Shown one piece after another: positions 36,163 through 47,293 of a stretch of DNA of 64,000 nt. A program made the position numbers and the translations under genes. Positions within the stretch are counted from its first letter, which is position 1. Every line of letters starts with the position of its first letter. The notes under the pieces are model-generated. The model had not been told where the DNA came from. It did no database searches and saw only the letters and a program-made list of their open reading frames with translations. The stretch comes from Bacillota bacterium (lineage in GTDB: Bacteria; Bacillota; Clostridia; Acetivibrionales; DTU013), in NCBI GenBank assembly GCA_023411575.1, contig JAEYOP010000016.1, positions 248,001 to 312,000 on the forward strand, written 5' to 3'.

Positions 36163-37713
36163 AAGCTTGTATTCGATGGAGTCCACCAGCGCCTTCCAGC
36201 TGGCTTCGATAATGTCCGTGGAGACCCCTATGGTGGTCCATACCTCATTGCCGTCGGTGGATTCTATAAGAACGCGCACCTTTGCGGCGGTGGCGGAAGT
36301 GGAATCCAGCACCCTTACCTTGAAGTCCGTCAGCTTCATTTCCAATATGCTCGGGTAAAAGCGGACCAGCGCCTTTCGTGCGGCATTGTCCAGTGCGTTT
36401 ACCGGACCGTCGCCTTCGGCCGCCGTAATTTCCTCCTGGTCGCCGACCATGACCTTGATCATGGCGGAGGAATTCCGTTCGCTGGCTGCCGTCGGCTCAT
36501 TCACGATCACCTTGAAATCCTTCAGCTCAAAGGAAGGCCGATACTTTCCGAGCACCTTGCGGACGATGAGCTCAAAAGAGCTCTCCGCGCCTTCGTACTG
36601 GTATCCCTCGTGCTCCATTTCCTTCAGCTTGTCGAGGACCTTTTTCGTCTCGGGGGAATCCTTGCAGATGGAAGGGTCCACTTTCCGGATCAGGTTCAGC
36701 ACCGCGCTCCGGCCCGCCACCTCGGACATGAGAAAAATCCGCTCGTTGCCTACCGCTTCCGGATCGATCATTTCATAGGCGGCCGTATTTTTCACCACCG
36801 CGTCGGCATGCATGCCGGCTTTATGGGCAAAGGCCGTTTTACCGACATAGGGCGCCCTTTCGTCGTGAATAACATTGGCGATTTCGCTGATGGACCTTGC
36901 AACCGCCGTCATTTCGGACATGCTTTCCTCGGGGATGCAGCGGTAGCCCATCATCAGTTGCAGGTTCGGAATGATGGTGCAGAGATTGGCGTTGCCGCAC
37001 CGCTCGCCGAAGCCGTTGATCGTGCCCTGCACCTGCGTCGCGCCGGCCTGGACGGCCATGATGGACCCTGCGACGGCCATGCCGTTGTCATTGTGGCAGT
37101 GGATGCCGATGGGCACCTGGAAGCGCTCAACGGCAAGCTTGGTAACGTTGTAGATCTCCAGCGGCAGGGAGCCGCCTTTTGTGTCGCAGAGGCAGAGGCT
37201 GTCTGCGCCGGCGTCCGCCGCGGCCTGCAGCGTGCTCATCGCATAGTCGGGATTCGCCCTGTAGCCGTCGAAGAAATGCTCCGCATCGTATACGACTTCC
37301 TTGCCCATGCTTTTGAAATATTTTATGGTATCATAGATCATCCGGATGTTTTCATCCAGGGTGGTTTTCAGGATATCCGTCACCTGGAAGTCCCAGGACT
37401 TGCCGAAGAGCACCACGGCAGACGTCCCCGCCTTCAGCAGCGATTTGACGTTTGCGTCCTCCTCTACGGGAATCCCGACGCGCCTCGTACTGCCGAAGGC
37501 AATCAGCTTCGCATTCTCCAGCTTCAGCTGTCCGACCCTTTCGAAGAATTCGAGATCCTTGGGATTGGACCCGGGATTTCCCGCCTCAATGTAGGCCACG
37601 CCCAGGGAATCAAGCCTTTTTACGATTTTCAGCTTGTCTTCCACCGTATAGGAAATGCCCTGGGCCTGCGCTCCGTCCCGCAAAGTGGAATCCAGTACAA
37701 TTACCCTTTTCAT
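36154..37713 (-). CDS. cimA: (R)-citramalate synthase
   Basis: A 519-residue enzyme that condenses pyruvate with acetyl-CoA to (R)-citramalate, the first step of the threonine-independent isoleucine route. The N-terminal HMGL-like TIM barrel has [20 protein letters not shown] and the metal-binding [15 protein letters not shown]. The C-terminal LeuA-type regulatory domain is present ([14 protein letters not shown] onward). The motif [13 protein letters not shown] and 519 residues distinguish it from LeuA. It overlaps leuA by four bases (ATGA-type coupling) and is the last gene of the branched-chain operon. Confidence 0.93.
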   Translation of the reverse strand: MKRVIVLDSTLRDGAQAQGISYTVEDKLKIVKRLDSLGVAYIEAGNPGSNPKDLEFFERVGQLKLENAKLIAFGSTRRVGIPVEEDANVKSLLKAGTSAVVLFGKSWDFQVTDILKTTLDENIRMIYDTIKYFKSMGKEVVYDAEHFFDGYRANPDYAMSTLQAAADAGADSLCLCDTKGGSLPLEIYNVTKLAVERFQVPIGIHCHNDNGMAVAGSIMAVQAGATQVQGTINGFGERCGNANLCTIIPNLQLMMGYRCIPEESMSEMTAVARSISEIANVIHDERAPYVGKTAFAHKAGMHADAVVKNTAAYEMIDPEAVGNERIFLMSEVAGRSAVLNLIRKVDPSICKDSPETKKVLDKLKEMEHEGYQYEGAESSFELIVRKVLGKYRPSFELKDFKVIVNEPTAASERNSSAMIKVMVGDQEEITAAEGDGPVNALDNAARKALVRFYPSILEMKLTDFKVRVLDSTSATAAKVRVLIESTDGNEVWTTIGVSTDIIEASWKALVDSIEYKLGK

Positions 37714-39254
37714 ATGGTCTCCTTCCCCTTTGAGGTCTCGTGTCCCTGCTCGCTGACCACCCTGTTGATTGCATTGACATAAGCCTTTACACTGGCCTCG
37801 ATAATGTCCGTGCTGACTCCTCTTCCTACATAAATCCGGTCGTCCTTCGCAACCCGGACCGTCGCTTCGCCAAGGGCATCCGCGCCTTCCGTGACGCCTT
37901 TCAGGCTGTAATCCTGCAGCTCCAGTTCGAAACCGACGGTTCTCTCAATCGCCTTAAACGCCGCGTTGACCGGGCCGTCGCCCGTAGCTGCCTCCATTAC
38001 GGGCTGGCCGTTTTTAATGAGGCTGACTGTGGCCGTGGCGATGACCTTGTTGCCGCTGTTGATCTGGAAACTGTCCAGCTTGAATACCTCCGCCACCTCG
38101 GAAACCTTCTCCTCCACCAGCGCTTCGATATCCCGGTCGGCAACGGTTTTCTTCTTGTCGGCCAGATCCTTGAACTTCTCAAACGCCTTCGCAATTTCCT
38201 CTGGGGCCAGATTGTAGCCCATTTCCTTCAAACGTTCCTCAAAGGCGTGCTTCCCGGAAAGCTTGCCCAGCACCATCCGGTTCTGCGACAGGCCGATGGA
38301 TTCCGGCGTCATGATCTCGTAGGTTGTCTTTTCCGCCAGGACCCCATGCTGGTGAATGCCGGATTCGTGGGCGAACGCATTGGCACCGACGATGGCCTTG
38401 TTGGGCTGGACATTGACGCCGGTCAGGCTGCTGATCAGCTTGCTGGTCCTGTATATCTGCCTGGTATCGATATTGTGGACAATATCCCCGTAATAGTCCT
38501 TCCTCGTGTTGATCCCCATGATGATTTCTTCCACGGACGCATTGCCGGCGCGCTCCCCGAGGCCGTTTATCGTACATTCCAGCTGTGTCGCGCCGTTCCG
38601 GAGGGCGGCAAGAGAGTTTGCCACGGCCAGTCCGAGGTCGTTATGGCAGTGTACGCTGATGTCCGCTTTATCGATATTGGGCACGTTTTCCTTGATCCCC
38701 CGGATCAGCAGGCCAAATTCCTCAGGCGAGGCGTATCCGACCGTATCCGGTATGTTGACCACCGTCGCGCCCGCTTTTATGACTTCTTCCACCACTTTAT
38801 AAAGGAACGCGGTCCTGGTCCGGCTGGCGTCCTCCGCGGAAAACTCCACGTCGGAGCAATATTTTTTGGCGTGCTTCACCATGGCGATGGCCCGGGCCAG
38901 CACTTCCTCCTCCGTCATCTTCAGCTTGTATTTCATGTGGATGTCCGAGGTGGCGATAAACGTGTGTATCCTCGGGCTTTCCGCGTTGCAGACCGCCTCC
39001 CATGCCCTGTCGATATCCTTTTCCACGGCACGGCTCAGGCTGGCGATCGTTGCGCCCTTTACATTTTCGGCAACCGTTTTGACGGCCAGAAAATCACCGG
39101 GCGACGAAATGGCAAAACCGGCTTCAATAACGTCCACACCCATGCGGACAAGCTGTCTGGCGATCTCCAGCTTTTCCTGTATATTCAGGCTGACTCCCGG
39201 GGTCTGTTCCCCATCTCTCAAGGTCGTGTCAAAAATTCGAATTTGCGTTGCCAT
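37710..39254 (-). CDS. leuA: 2-isopropylmalate synthase
   Basis: A 514-residue enzyme for the first committed step of leucine synthesis, joining acetyl-CoA and 2-ketoisovalerate. The N-terminus is [20 protein letters not shown], with the metal site [15 protein letters not shown] near residue 200 and a C-terminal allosteric LeuA dimer domain that would bind leucine. The start at 39254 follows AGGAGGG by six bases; upstream codons are ignored. The 196-base gap before it, after ilvC, contains a GC-rich hairpin. leuB, leuC and leuD are not in the window. Confidence 0.95.
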   Translation of the reverse strand: MATQIRIFDTTLRDGEQTPGVSLNIQEKLEIARQLVRMGVDVIEAGFAISSPGDFLAVKTVAENVKGATIASLSRAVEKDIDRAWEAVCNAESPRIHTFIATSDIHMKYKLKMTEEEVLARAIAMVKHAKKYCSDVEFSAEDASRTRTAFLYKVVEEVIKAGATVVNIPDTVGYASPEEFGLLIRGIKENVPNIDKADISVHCHNDLGLAVANSLAALRNGATQLECTINGLGERAGNASVEEIIMGINTRKDYYGDIVHNIDTRQIYRTSKLISSLTGVNVQPNKAIVGANAFAHESGIHQHGVLAEKTTYEIMTPESIGLSQNRMVLGKLSGKHAFEERLKEMGYNLAPEEIAKAFEKFKDLADKKKTVADRDIEALVEEKVSEVAEVFKLDSFQINSGNKVIATATVSLIKNGQPVMEAATGDGPVNAAFKAIERTVGFELELQDYSLKGVTEGADALGEATVRVAKDDRIYVGRGVSTDIIEASVKAYVNAINRVVSEQGHETSKGKETI

Positions 39255-39328
39255 ACTATTCCCTCCTGTTGCCTTTCTCCCGGCCGGCCTTCTCCGGGCG
39301 CCGGGCTGTAATCTCATATTCATAAATA

Positions 39329-39350
39329 TCCGGCGGCATCTTCCGCCGGA
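39329..39350 (-). other. GC-rich hairpin between ilvC and leuA
   Basis: TCCGGCGG and CCGCCGGA form an 8-bp stem with a 6-base loop in the 196-base ilvC-leuA gap. In the direction of transcription it is followed by TATTTATGAAT, a weak T-rich tract. It may be a partial terminator or a processing and stability element. No second promoter is evident in the gap. Confidence 0.5.
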
Positions 39351-39450
39351 CGCCGCCTTTTACCGCAGCCGTCCGACGCTCCCGCCTTTCTCTGTAATTG
39401 CTCTTTTTTCCGAATCCTCTTTATCTTACCGCATTGACTGTCTCAATCCG

Positions 39451-40964
<1,514 letters not shown>

Positions 40965-41051
40965 AATGGTTTTCCCCTCTTTCTTCTGGTCAATCTATGG
41001 AACTGCGGAATTTCAATCCGCGGATCGCTTGTATCATGCGGATGGCTTTTG

Positions 41052-42686
41052 TTATAAGGAAGTTTCCAACGGATCCACCAGGCACTCCAGCAGGTACGGC
41101 CCTTTTTCCGCCGTCATCCGCACAAGGGCCTCCGGGATCTCGGAATTCTTTGTGATCTTTTCGCCTTTGAAGCCATACGCGGCGGCCAGCAGGACGAAGT
41201 CCGGATTCTGATCCAGGCAGACCTGGGAATAGCGCCCTCCGTGCTTGTTGAACTGCATCTCGCGGACCATTCCGAGCCTGCAATTGTTGAGAAGGATGAT
41301 TTTCACCTCAATGCCGTAATGCTTCATGGTCCCCAGTTCCTGCAAATTCATCTGGAAGCTTCCGTCGCCGCTTATGACCACCACCGGCGTGTCGGGGCTT
41401 CCAAGCTTCGCACCGATTGCGGCAGGCAGGCCGTAGCCCATGGTGCCCAGGCCCCCGGATGTAATAAAGGTTTTCGGAACGCGGGTAATATAATGATTCG
41501 CCGTCCAGATCTGGTTCTGGCCCACCTCCGTCGCTACCACCGCTTCCGCAGGCAGGTATTCGGACAGGATGGACAACAGGTATTTCGGATTGACAAACCC
41601 GGAGCCGTCGTCCTTCACCAGTTCGGCCGTACGCTGCCGCTTCTGCTCCAGGACCGTTTCAACCCACTCCCTGCTGTCATTGGCTTTTACCAGCTCCAGC
41701 AGATCCTTCAGGATAAGCTTTGCATCTCCAACCACAGGAATGGCGGCTTCTATGTTTTTGCCGATCTCCGCGGGATCGATGTCGATATGGATGATTTTCG
41801 CCCTTTTGGCAAGGGCGCCCGCCGCCCCGATGGCCCGGTCGCCGACCCTGGCCCCGACGATGAGCACCAGATCGGCATGATGGAGCGCGTAATTGGCGGT
41901 CTGGCCTCCATGGGTACCCACCATTCCGAAGAAGAGCGGATGCTCCGACGGGATCGAGCTGATGCCCATCAGGGTCGTCGTTACGGGAATGTTGCGCCGT
42001 TCCGCCAGTTCGGCCAATTCTCCGCAGGCGTTGGCCGTAATAACGCCGCCGCCCGCGCAGATCACGGGGGCCTTCGCCGATTCCAGCGCCGCCGCCGCCT
42101 TCCGGATTTGCATGGGATGGCCTTTGTAAGTCGGCTTGTAGCCCTTTATATCAACTGTCTGGGGATATTTGAAATCAATGGTGCTGTTCTGTACGTCCAC
42201 CGGAATGTCGATCACGACAGGTCCGGGCCGTCCCGTTGAAGCGATATGGAACGCTTCCTTTATGATCCGCGGAAGGTCCTCCGCCTTCTTCACAAGGTAA
42301 TTGTGCTTGGAGAAGGGCGCCGTTGCGCCGGTGATGTCCGCTTCCTGGAACGCGTCCGTGCCGATCATGCCGCAGGCTACCTGCCCCGTGATCGCGACGA
42401 TGGGGATGCTGTCCATATAGGCATTGGCTATTCCGGTGATCAGGTTTGTGGCCCCCGGTCCGGAGGTCGATACGCATACGCCTACTTTGCCGGTGATGCG
42501 GGCATATCCGTTTGCGGCATGGGCCGCTCCCTGCTCGTGCCTGGTCAGGATATGCCGGATGGATCCGTTCAGCAGCGCGTCGTAGAACGGAGAGATCGCA
42601 GCGCCGGGATAGCCGAATAGAATATCGACCTTTTCCAACTCCAGCGCCCTTATAATTGCCTGGGCTCCTGTCATTTTCATCTTCAT
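41052..42686 (-). CDS. ilvB: Acetolactate synthase large (catalytic) subunit
   Basis: A 544-residue thiamine-diphosphate enzyme. It has the N-terminal TPP domain with FGYPGAAISPFYDAL and the catalytic glutamate in LTRHEQGAAHAANGYAR, a central FAD-binding domain, and the C-terminal ThDP motif VISGDGSFQMNLQELGTMKH with metal-binding GDG...NN (LLNNCRLGMV). The gene may start at 42686 or two codons later at 42680; both fit the AGGAAGGG site. It is the first gene of the operon and is preceded by a T-box leader. Confidence 0.96.
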   Translation of the reverse strand: MKMKMTGAQAIIRALELEKVDILFGYPGAAISPFYDALLNGSIRHILTRHEQGAAHAANGYARITGKVGVCVSTSGPGATNLITGIANAYMDSIPIVAITGQVACGMIGTDAFQEADITGATAPFSKHNYLVKKAEDLPRIIKEAFHIASTGRPGPVVIDIPVDVQNSTIDFKYPQTVDIKGYKPTYKGHPMQIRKAAAALESAKAPVICAGGGVITANACGELAELAERRNIPVTTTLMGISSIPSEHPLFFGMVGTHGGQTANYALHHADLVLIVGARVGDRAIGAAGALAKRAKIIHIDIDPAEIGKNIEAAIPVVGDAKLILKDLLELVKANDSREWVETVLEQKRQRTAELVKDDGSGFVNPKYLLSILSEYLPAEAVVATEVGQNQIWTANHYITRVPKTFITSGGLGTMGYGLPAAIGAKLGSPDTPVVVISGDGSFQMNLQELGTMKHYGIEVKIILLNNCRLGMVREMQFNKHGGRYSQVCLDQNPDFVLLAAAYGFKGEKITKNSEIPEALVRMTAEKGPYLLECLVDPLETSL

Positions 42687-42734
42687 CCCTTCCTCTCCAA
42701 AAATAGATTAAGCCTCTTCAACTGCATATAAGAT

Positions 42735-43022
42735 ATAAAAAACCCCTCGTCAACTGCATATATGCAGGGACGAAGGGAACATTCCAACGTGGTACCACCC
42801 TGGTTTGACAAGCTTTACGGCTTATCCTCGGCAAGTACTGATGTACTTGACTGTAACGTAGTCAACGTCATCCTCTGGATCGCATGGTTTTTCCTGATTT
42901 CGAGGAGGAAGCTCCGGAACGAGTTATCCACAAATCCTTTGCACCGGTTCACACCACCCACCGGCTCTCTTAAGCTTCCGGACCTGTCTTCTTTCCTTCA
43001 TTGCACTGCCATTTTCAAATGA
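42735..43022 (-). promoter_or_regulatory. T-box riboswitch leader of the ilv-leu operon
   Basis: Read leftward, the conserved T-box AGGGTGGTACCACG (42788-42801) is followed by a terminator whose arms, CCCTTCGTC and GACGAGGGG, precede a run of six T (42737-42742). Upstream is a long stem I with the AGAGAG and GGTGGTGTGAACC elements of T-box distal loops (about 42945-42975). The likely specifier lies in GGATAACTCGTTCC (about 42917-42930), where CTC (leucine) is the best branched-chain codon. Uncharged tRNA would stabilise the antiterminator and allow transcription. The T-box is certain; the specifier is a reading by eye. Confidence 0.92.
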
Positions 43023-43031
43023 TTGTATTAT

Positions 43032-43060
43032 AGTTTACCAGCAATAAAAAGCAGTGTCAA
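43032..43060 (-). promoter_or_regulatory. Promoter of the T-box ilv-leu operon
   Basis: TTGACA (43055-43060) and TAAACT (43032-43037) are 17 bases apart, reading leftward. Transcription would begin near 43025, just before stem I of the T-box. Confidence 0.75.
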
Positions 43061-43155
43061 GGAAATTTTTCATCTATATTGCCTATTTGAAAGGAGCTTT
43101 TTTATTCTTTCTTGCCCTCTGTGCCGGAAAATCCTCTTCGGCAGCCGGCCGAACC

Positions 43156-43443
43156 CTACAGGCAAACCTTGCTGTTGGTATTGCCTTCGATTTTTCCGAT
43201 GCCGTATCCGTAGCAGAAGGATTGATGCATGCTGGTGATGATCAGGGCTTTCAGAAATTCCCGTTCCTGCTTGTCCAGCCCCCGGTCCATCGTCTCGATA
43301 AAGTCCTTGGCCTTGTCGTCCGCGATCAGCCGGATGGCCTCCCTTGTGCCGGCCAGGTCGCCGTTCAGCTTGTCCCTGGCCTGCTTCAGATATATTTTGA
43401 TCGTCCTTTCGAACTCGGCGCTGTTTCTTATTCCATCCGCCAT
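43156..43443 (-). CDS. Small conserved-type hypothetical protein, 95 residues
   Basis: A soluble, mostly helical protein without signal peptide or membrane segment. It begins MADGIRNSAEFERTIKIYLK behind an excellent AAAGGAGG site and contains a long charged helix (DDKAKDFIETMDRGLDKQER). It ends with an aromatic, glycine-rich patch (QSFCYGYGIGKIEG). I do not recognise the family. It lies 150 bases after htrA in the same direction, so it may be cotranscribed. Its function is unknown. Confidence 0.7.
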   Translation of the reverse strand: MADGIRNSAEFERTIKIYLKQARDKLNGDLAGTREAIRLIADDKAKDFIETMDRGLDKQEREFLKALIITSMHQSFCYGYGIGKIEGNTNSKVCL

Positions 43444-43592
43444 GGTTTCAACCTCCTTTATCCGTAGCCCTGGAGACGCCGGACCCCACCGGGGCCGGAT
43501 ATCGCCTGTCTTCTATTAGGAAGTTTTGCCACCGCAGTTGGGCAAATATACATAGCCGCAAAGAAAATATTCCCACAACATATCTATTCCCG

Positions 43593-44831
43593 CTACCTGG
43601 TAATAAGCCCGTCCTTCGTCTTCTGTCCAAGGACGACGGGCACCGTTGCCCACTGGTTGGTATTGTGGTCCAGATGGGTGACGCGAATGGTATCGCCGGG
43701 ATTTTTGGAGTAGACGTGAGTCCTGAGCTGGAGCATCGTATTGATATCCTGCCCGTCCACCTGGCTGATGATGCAGCCTTCCTTTATGCCCGCCTGGAAA
43801 GCCGGACCGGATTCATCCACATAGGCGACATAGATGCCGCTCTGTGTGCCCAAATTCTCCCCCATGTAGGGCAAAACGCTGTTATCATAGGCGAAAAGCC
43901 CCATATACGGTTCCTTGAACGAGCCGGTGCTCACCAGCTTCTGGGCGATGGGCTTGCAAATATTGATCGGTATGGCGAAGCCCATTGCCTCCGCGCTGGT
44001 CACCTTTACCGTATTGATCCCGATCACCTCGCCTTTGGCGTTCAGCAGGGGGCCGCCGCTGTTGCCGGGGTTTATGCTGGCGTCGGTTTGGATCAGGTCC
44101 TCCATATAATTGGGGCCGGTTTCCGTATCGATTTTAATGGTCCTGTTCAATGCGCTGATAATACCGGAAGTCACTGTCCTTTGAAACTCGAGGCCCAGCG
44201 GATTCCCGATGGCGATGGCCGTCTCCCCCACCTCCAGCTTGGAGGCGTCCCCCAGCTTCAGCGGGGTCAGCCCCGTCAGATTGACCTTGACCGCCGCCAA
44301 ATCCAGTACAGGATCCGCCCAGACCACCGATCCGTCCACATTCCTGCCGTCGGCAAAGGAAACGACGATCCTTTTGCTGTATCCGCCCGCCACGTGGTTA
44401 TTCGTCAGAATATACCCGTCGGAGCTGACTACAACACCGGAGCCTACGCCAACCTCGGTTCCGTCGTTTCGATTGAACAAGCTTTTCTGCTGCACTCTTT
44501 CCACCGTGATGCCGACTACACCGGGCGTAGCTTGCCTGGCGACATTTTGGGCGGCGGTGGCCGATCCCGACAGGGTATCGATGAGAGAATTTTTCTTCGT
44601 CTGCGAGGCGGCATCCGAATCCGATTGGCTCGTGGCCGCAGGCAGGCTGCCCGCCTGGGACAGCTGGAGCGTCCTGTTCAGCCGGTCTCCTTCCGGAGCC
44701 GGTTCGCCGCCGATATATCCCGAAGTGAAGGCATAAACGAGAAGGCTGACCGCCAGTGAAGTAAACGCCGACGTGAGCAGTATTTTTGCAAAGAGCCCGC
44801 GGTTTCCGCGGTTTTGCCTTTGTTCAAACAT
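43593..44831 (-). CDS. HtrA/DegP-type serine protease with PDZ domain
   Basis: A 412-residue membrane-anchored protease for damaged extracytoplasmic proteins. One N-terminal helix (about residues 15-35) is followed by a low-complexity linker. The trypsin-like domain has the catalytic His in ILTNNHVAGG, Asp in DPVLDLAAVKV and Ser in NPGNSGGPLLN. A single PDZ domain follows (GIYVAYVDESGPAFQAGI). ATG at 44831 has GAGGATG upstream; an in-frame ATG 11 codons earlier is possible. It follows the small DUF951 gene by about 80 bases. Confidence 0.94.
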   Translation of the reverse strand: MFEQRQNRGNRGLFAKILLTSAFTSLAVSLLVYAFTSGYIGGEPAPEGDRLNRTLQLSQAGSLPAATSQSDSDAASQTKKNSLIDTLSGSATAAQNVARQATPGVVGITVERVQQKSLFNRNDGTEVGVGSGVVVSSDGYILTNNHVAGGYSKRIVVSFADGRNVDGSVVWADPVLDLAAVKVNLTGLTPLKLGDASKLEVGETAIAIGNPLGLEFQRTVTSGIISALNRTIKIDTETGPNYMEDLIQTDASINPGNSGGPLLNAKGEVIGINTVKVTSAEAMGFAIPINICKPIAQKLVSTGSFKEPYMGLFAYDNSVLPYMGENLGTQSGIYVAYVDESGPAFQAGIKEGCIISQVDGQDINTMLQLRTHVYSKNPGDTIRVTHLDHNTNQWATVPVVLGQKTKDGLITR

Positions 44832-44914
44832 TTCATCATCCTCTTCCGTCAGATTATGCTGCATTCCTTAGTATTGCAAGATAATCCGAAAGAATACGGA
44901 AGAAGAGCGGCCGT

Positions 44915-45127
44915 TTATTCTTCCTTCGGGCTCTGGGGCAGATTGGATTTGATGATTTTTTTGACGCTTTTTTCGAATTTGGGCCGGGGCAGCATGACCT
45001 GATGGGCGCATCCAAGGCATTTCACCCTGAAGTCCGCACCGGTCCGCATGACTTCCCACTGCTTGCTGCCGCAAGGGTGTTCCTTCCTGAATTCCACGAT
45101 ATCTCCAAGACAGTATTTATCCGCCAT
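44915..45127 (-). CDS. DUF951 family small protein
   Basis: A 70-residue protein matching the DUF951 pattern: LGDIVEFRKEHPCGSKQWEV, then RTGADFRVKCLGCAHQVMLP and a lysine-rich end. The cysteines in HPCG and KCLGC may bind a metal. Firmicutes carry this gene widely, and its role is unknown. ATG at 45127 is preferred because GAGGG lies six bases upstream. A TATAAT at 45195-45200 may be its -10, although the -35 is poor. Confidence 0.85.
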   Translation of the reverse strand: MADKYCLGDIVEFRKEHPCGSKQWEVMRTGADFRVKCLGCAHQVMLPRPKFEKSVKKIIKSNLPQSPKEE

Positions 45128-45394
45128 GACCATCCCTCATCCGCTGAATTTTGAGCTCCACCCGAAATAGCGGCATGGAACTCATATTGTACCCATTATA
45201 GCACATTTGGGGCGGAAAAATGCTTCGGCTCTCAGACCGATACATTTACGCCTTATTCCGGCAGCCACGACGAAATTCCGTATTGCCAATTTACTTATGC
45301 CGCACCGCCTGTCATTTTACTATACAGCTTGCTAAATATGAATCCTTAGAACTCACAGATGTCAAGGTTTTCAAAGCTTTTACCCACTTAAAAA

Positions 45395-45434
45395 ACTTAC
45401 TAGAACTTGTTACAGCTTGCTAGAACTTGCTAGA
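45395..45434. repeat. Four tandem 10-base repeats
   Basis: The units read ACTTACTAGA, ACTTGTTACA, GCTTGCTAGA and ACTTGCTAGA, a 10-base period that equals about one helical turn. They end five bases before the stop of the AlbA_2 gene. The remainder of the 45128-45394 gap is AT-rich and shows no convincing gene; a 67-codon open frame (45220-45423, plus strand) has no ribosome site. Confidence 0.75.
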
Positions 45435-45438
45435 AACT

Positions 45439-47133
45439 TTATTGCTCTTTCTTGACATATATCCATCTGGCCTGATTTGTTTTCAGCCCGTTGGTGGTAA
45501 TATATCCTTTGGCTTTTAAACCGTAAAGATAATTGCGTATTTTATTCATCTTTTGCTCATAGGTCAATATCTCAGGCAGCTTATCCAGAAGAAATTCATT
45601 TATTTGCTCTCTCGAAACGGATTTAAACTTTTTAATATACTCGATAATGAGCTTTTTATAGTGTGCGTCATCTAATCCTCTGGTTGCAATATATTTTGAC
45701 CTATCGCCTGTTATCTCAGCAATTTGAGAGGATAAAAAAATGTTAGGGAATCTGCCTTCAATAAGATTGTGCTTTTTAAGCACCACTGCCGATTCACGAG
45801 AGATCGGCAGCTTCTTTTGCACCCTGTCGAGCATGAACACAGTCTCAATATTGAGAGTTGTTTCATTGTAGAGAAGTTTTGTATAGTTCTGGTCAAGTAT
45901 TTTCCCGTATATTGTGACCTTGACGCGATGCTGTTCAGACAGGTCATAATCAGGCAAGGGAAAAAACTTATTTTTTTGTATAGTAAAAATCTTTTTTATT
46001 CCCATCCCTATTGTATCAATCATTTTCAGGTTCACCATCGCATTTGCGAGATGATTGTTCCTGTAATACGGGGGCTGGTATCCATCTCTAAGCGGGTTTT
46101 CTATGCTTCCCGGGATGAATTCGCCTTCATTGGTGAAAATCAGCTTGTCTTCATATTCATGTACATATATTCGTCCTTGTATGAAATAGTTCTGGTGTGC
46201 AATACAGTTATGCAAAACTTCTCTTATCAATTCGGCGTCATATTGGTCAACTTCCAAAGGAAATAAAGACATCTGCCCCGCCATATACCTGTAACGCAAA
46301 TTCCGGATCTTTGAATAAACCTTGTCAACCGCCAGAAGAAATGGAATAGGAAAGTGCTCATAATCCTTCTTTTCGCCGTCCGAGCCATATAGTATCCACG
46401 TAATCTGTGGAGAAAAATTAAAAAAGTGGTCCGATTCACTTTTTCCAAGAAGCAGTAAGCTTGTATGGGTGATTTTACCGTCAATCGTCAATTTGGCTTT
46501 ATTTAAAAAATCAATATCCGATAAACCGTCTATTTCTTCTGTTACAAACTTATTGTCATACTTTTGCTTGAACTTTTCGCGAGCTGCTTTTATGGCTTGC
46601 GGGTCTAAATTGTTTATCGCAGCCCCATCACATACTTGTCTGGACCAATCGTGTGTTCCATATGCTCTGATCTGGTCGGATTTTTGCAAGCTTAACGGAA
46701 CCAGGGATTCCCCTTCACGAGCGTAACAGATATTCTTCCAAGCTGTTGGAATTCCAGAGACACAGGCCGGAATCTGAAACATTACCACCCTTCGCTCTTT
46801 TCCGTCCACAAGCACTTTGACAGTGTAAATCTCAATAAAGGTTATTCTTCCGGTGGTACCGTCGCCAATTTCTTTTTTTAACCCATCGAGAGTATGCTTT
46901 CCTGATTCTCTATAATGGGAGCCATTTATTTGTTTATCATTTGTAACCCCGAACACAAGCCAGCCGAATTGCTTTCCCTTTAAAGCCGCTTCATTGCTGA
47001 TTGCAGAGAAATACTCCCCTATTTCGTTGGTATCAAATCCGTTTTCAGCCTTTTTAAATTCAACCGTCTCAAATTCGAAGCGGTCTATCAATTGATATAG
47101 TGTGGTTATCAAGGTTTTATCGTCCAATAGCAT
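45439..47133 (-). CDS. AlbA_2 (Schlafen-type) domain putative regulator or helicase-like protein
   Basis: A 564-residue cytoplasmic protein. Residues about 15-140 resemble the AlbA_2 DNA/RNA-binding domain (ETVEFKKAENGFDTNEIGEY, FGWLVFGVTNDKQING, CYAREGESLVPLSL). The middle (about 290-400) resembles the HATPase_c_4 domain usual in such proteins: LIREVLHNCIAHQNYFIQGR, FTNEGEFIPGS and LANAMVNLKMIDTIGMGIKK. The C-terminus has winged-helix features (KSVSREQINEFLL). Such genes are often annotated as RecG-like transcriptional regulators and are frequently accessory. The gene is clearly more AT-rich than its neighbours and sits alone between housekeeping genes, which suggests acquisition by transfer. 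The ribosome site is AAGGTG. Confidence 0.82.
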   Translation of the reverse strand: MLLDDKTLITTLYQLIDRFEFETVEFKKAENGFDTNEIGEYFSAISNEAALKGKQFGWLVFGVTNDKQINGSHYRESGKHTLDGLKKEIGDGTTGRITFIEIYTVKVLVDGKERRVVMFQIPACVSGIPTAWKNICYAREGESLVPLSLQKSDQIRAYGTHDWSRQVCDGAAINNLDPQAIKAAREKFKQKYDNKFVTEEIDGLSDIDFLNKAKLTIDGKITHTSLLLLGKSESDHFFNFSPQITWILYGSDGEKKDYEHFPIPFLLAVDKVYSKIRNLRYRYMAGQMSLFPLEVDQYDAELIREVLHNCIAHQNYFIQGRIYVHEYEDKLIFTNEGEFIPGSIENPLRDGYQPPYYRNNHLANAMVNLKMIDTIGMGIKKIFTIQKNKFFPLPDYDLSEQHRVKVTIYGKILDQNYTKLLYNETTLNIETVFMLDRVQKKLPISRESAVVLKKHNLIEGRFPNIFLSSQIAEITGDRSKYIATRGLDDAHYKKLIIEYIKKFKSVSREQINEFLLDKLPEILTYEQKMNKIRNYLYGLKAKGYITTNGLKTNQARWIYVKKEQ

Positions 47134-47224
47134 ACAATCACCTTTCTATAAAGGCCTTATCACTGTATCAACGACCGTTGAGCCGCTCACGCGGATGCTA
47201 TGCAAGGTAACGGCTGTCATGATA

Positions 47225-47253
47225 ATTATAGAAAAGTATAAAAATAAAATCAA
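47225..47253 (-). promoter_or_regulatory. Promoter for the AlbA_2 gene
   Basis: TTGATT (47248-47253) and TATAAT (47225-47230) are 17 bases apart, reading leftward, about 92 bases before the ATG. The region is AT-rich like the gene it serves. Confidence 0.65.
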
Positions 47254-47293
47254 TGGGACCTGCAACTCAATTCCAATAAAATACATGAGAAAG

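Noticed and set aside
37740..39311. Long open frame of over 500 codons on the plus strand
   Set aside because: It is antisense to leuA, which is unmistakable. The product shows no family motif and is an artefact of GC-biased codon use.
45220..45423. A 67-codon open frame in the gap before the AlbA_2 gene
   Set aside because: It has no ribosome site and no recognisable composition, and it ends inside the 10-base repeats. It is probably chance.
45395..45434. CRISPR array
   Set aside because: The repeats are 10 bases, imperfect and without spacers. No cas gene is present, and no CRISPR array is visible elsewhere in the window.
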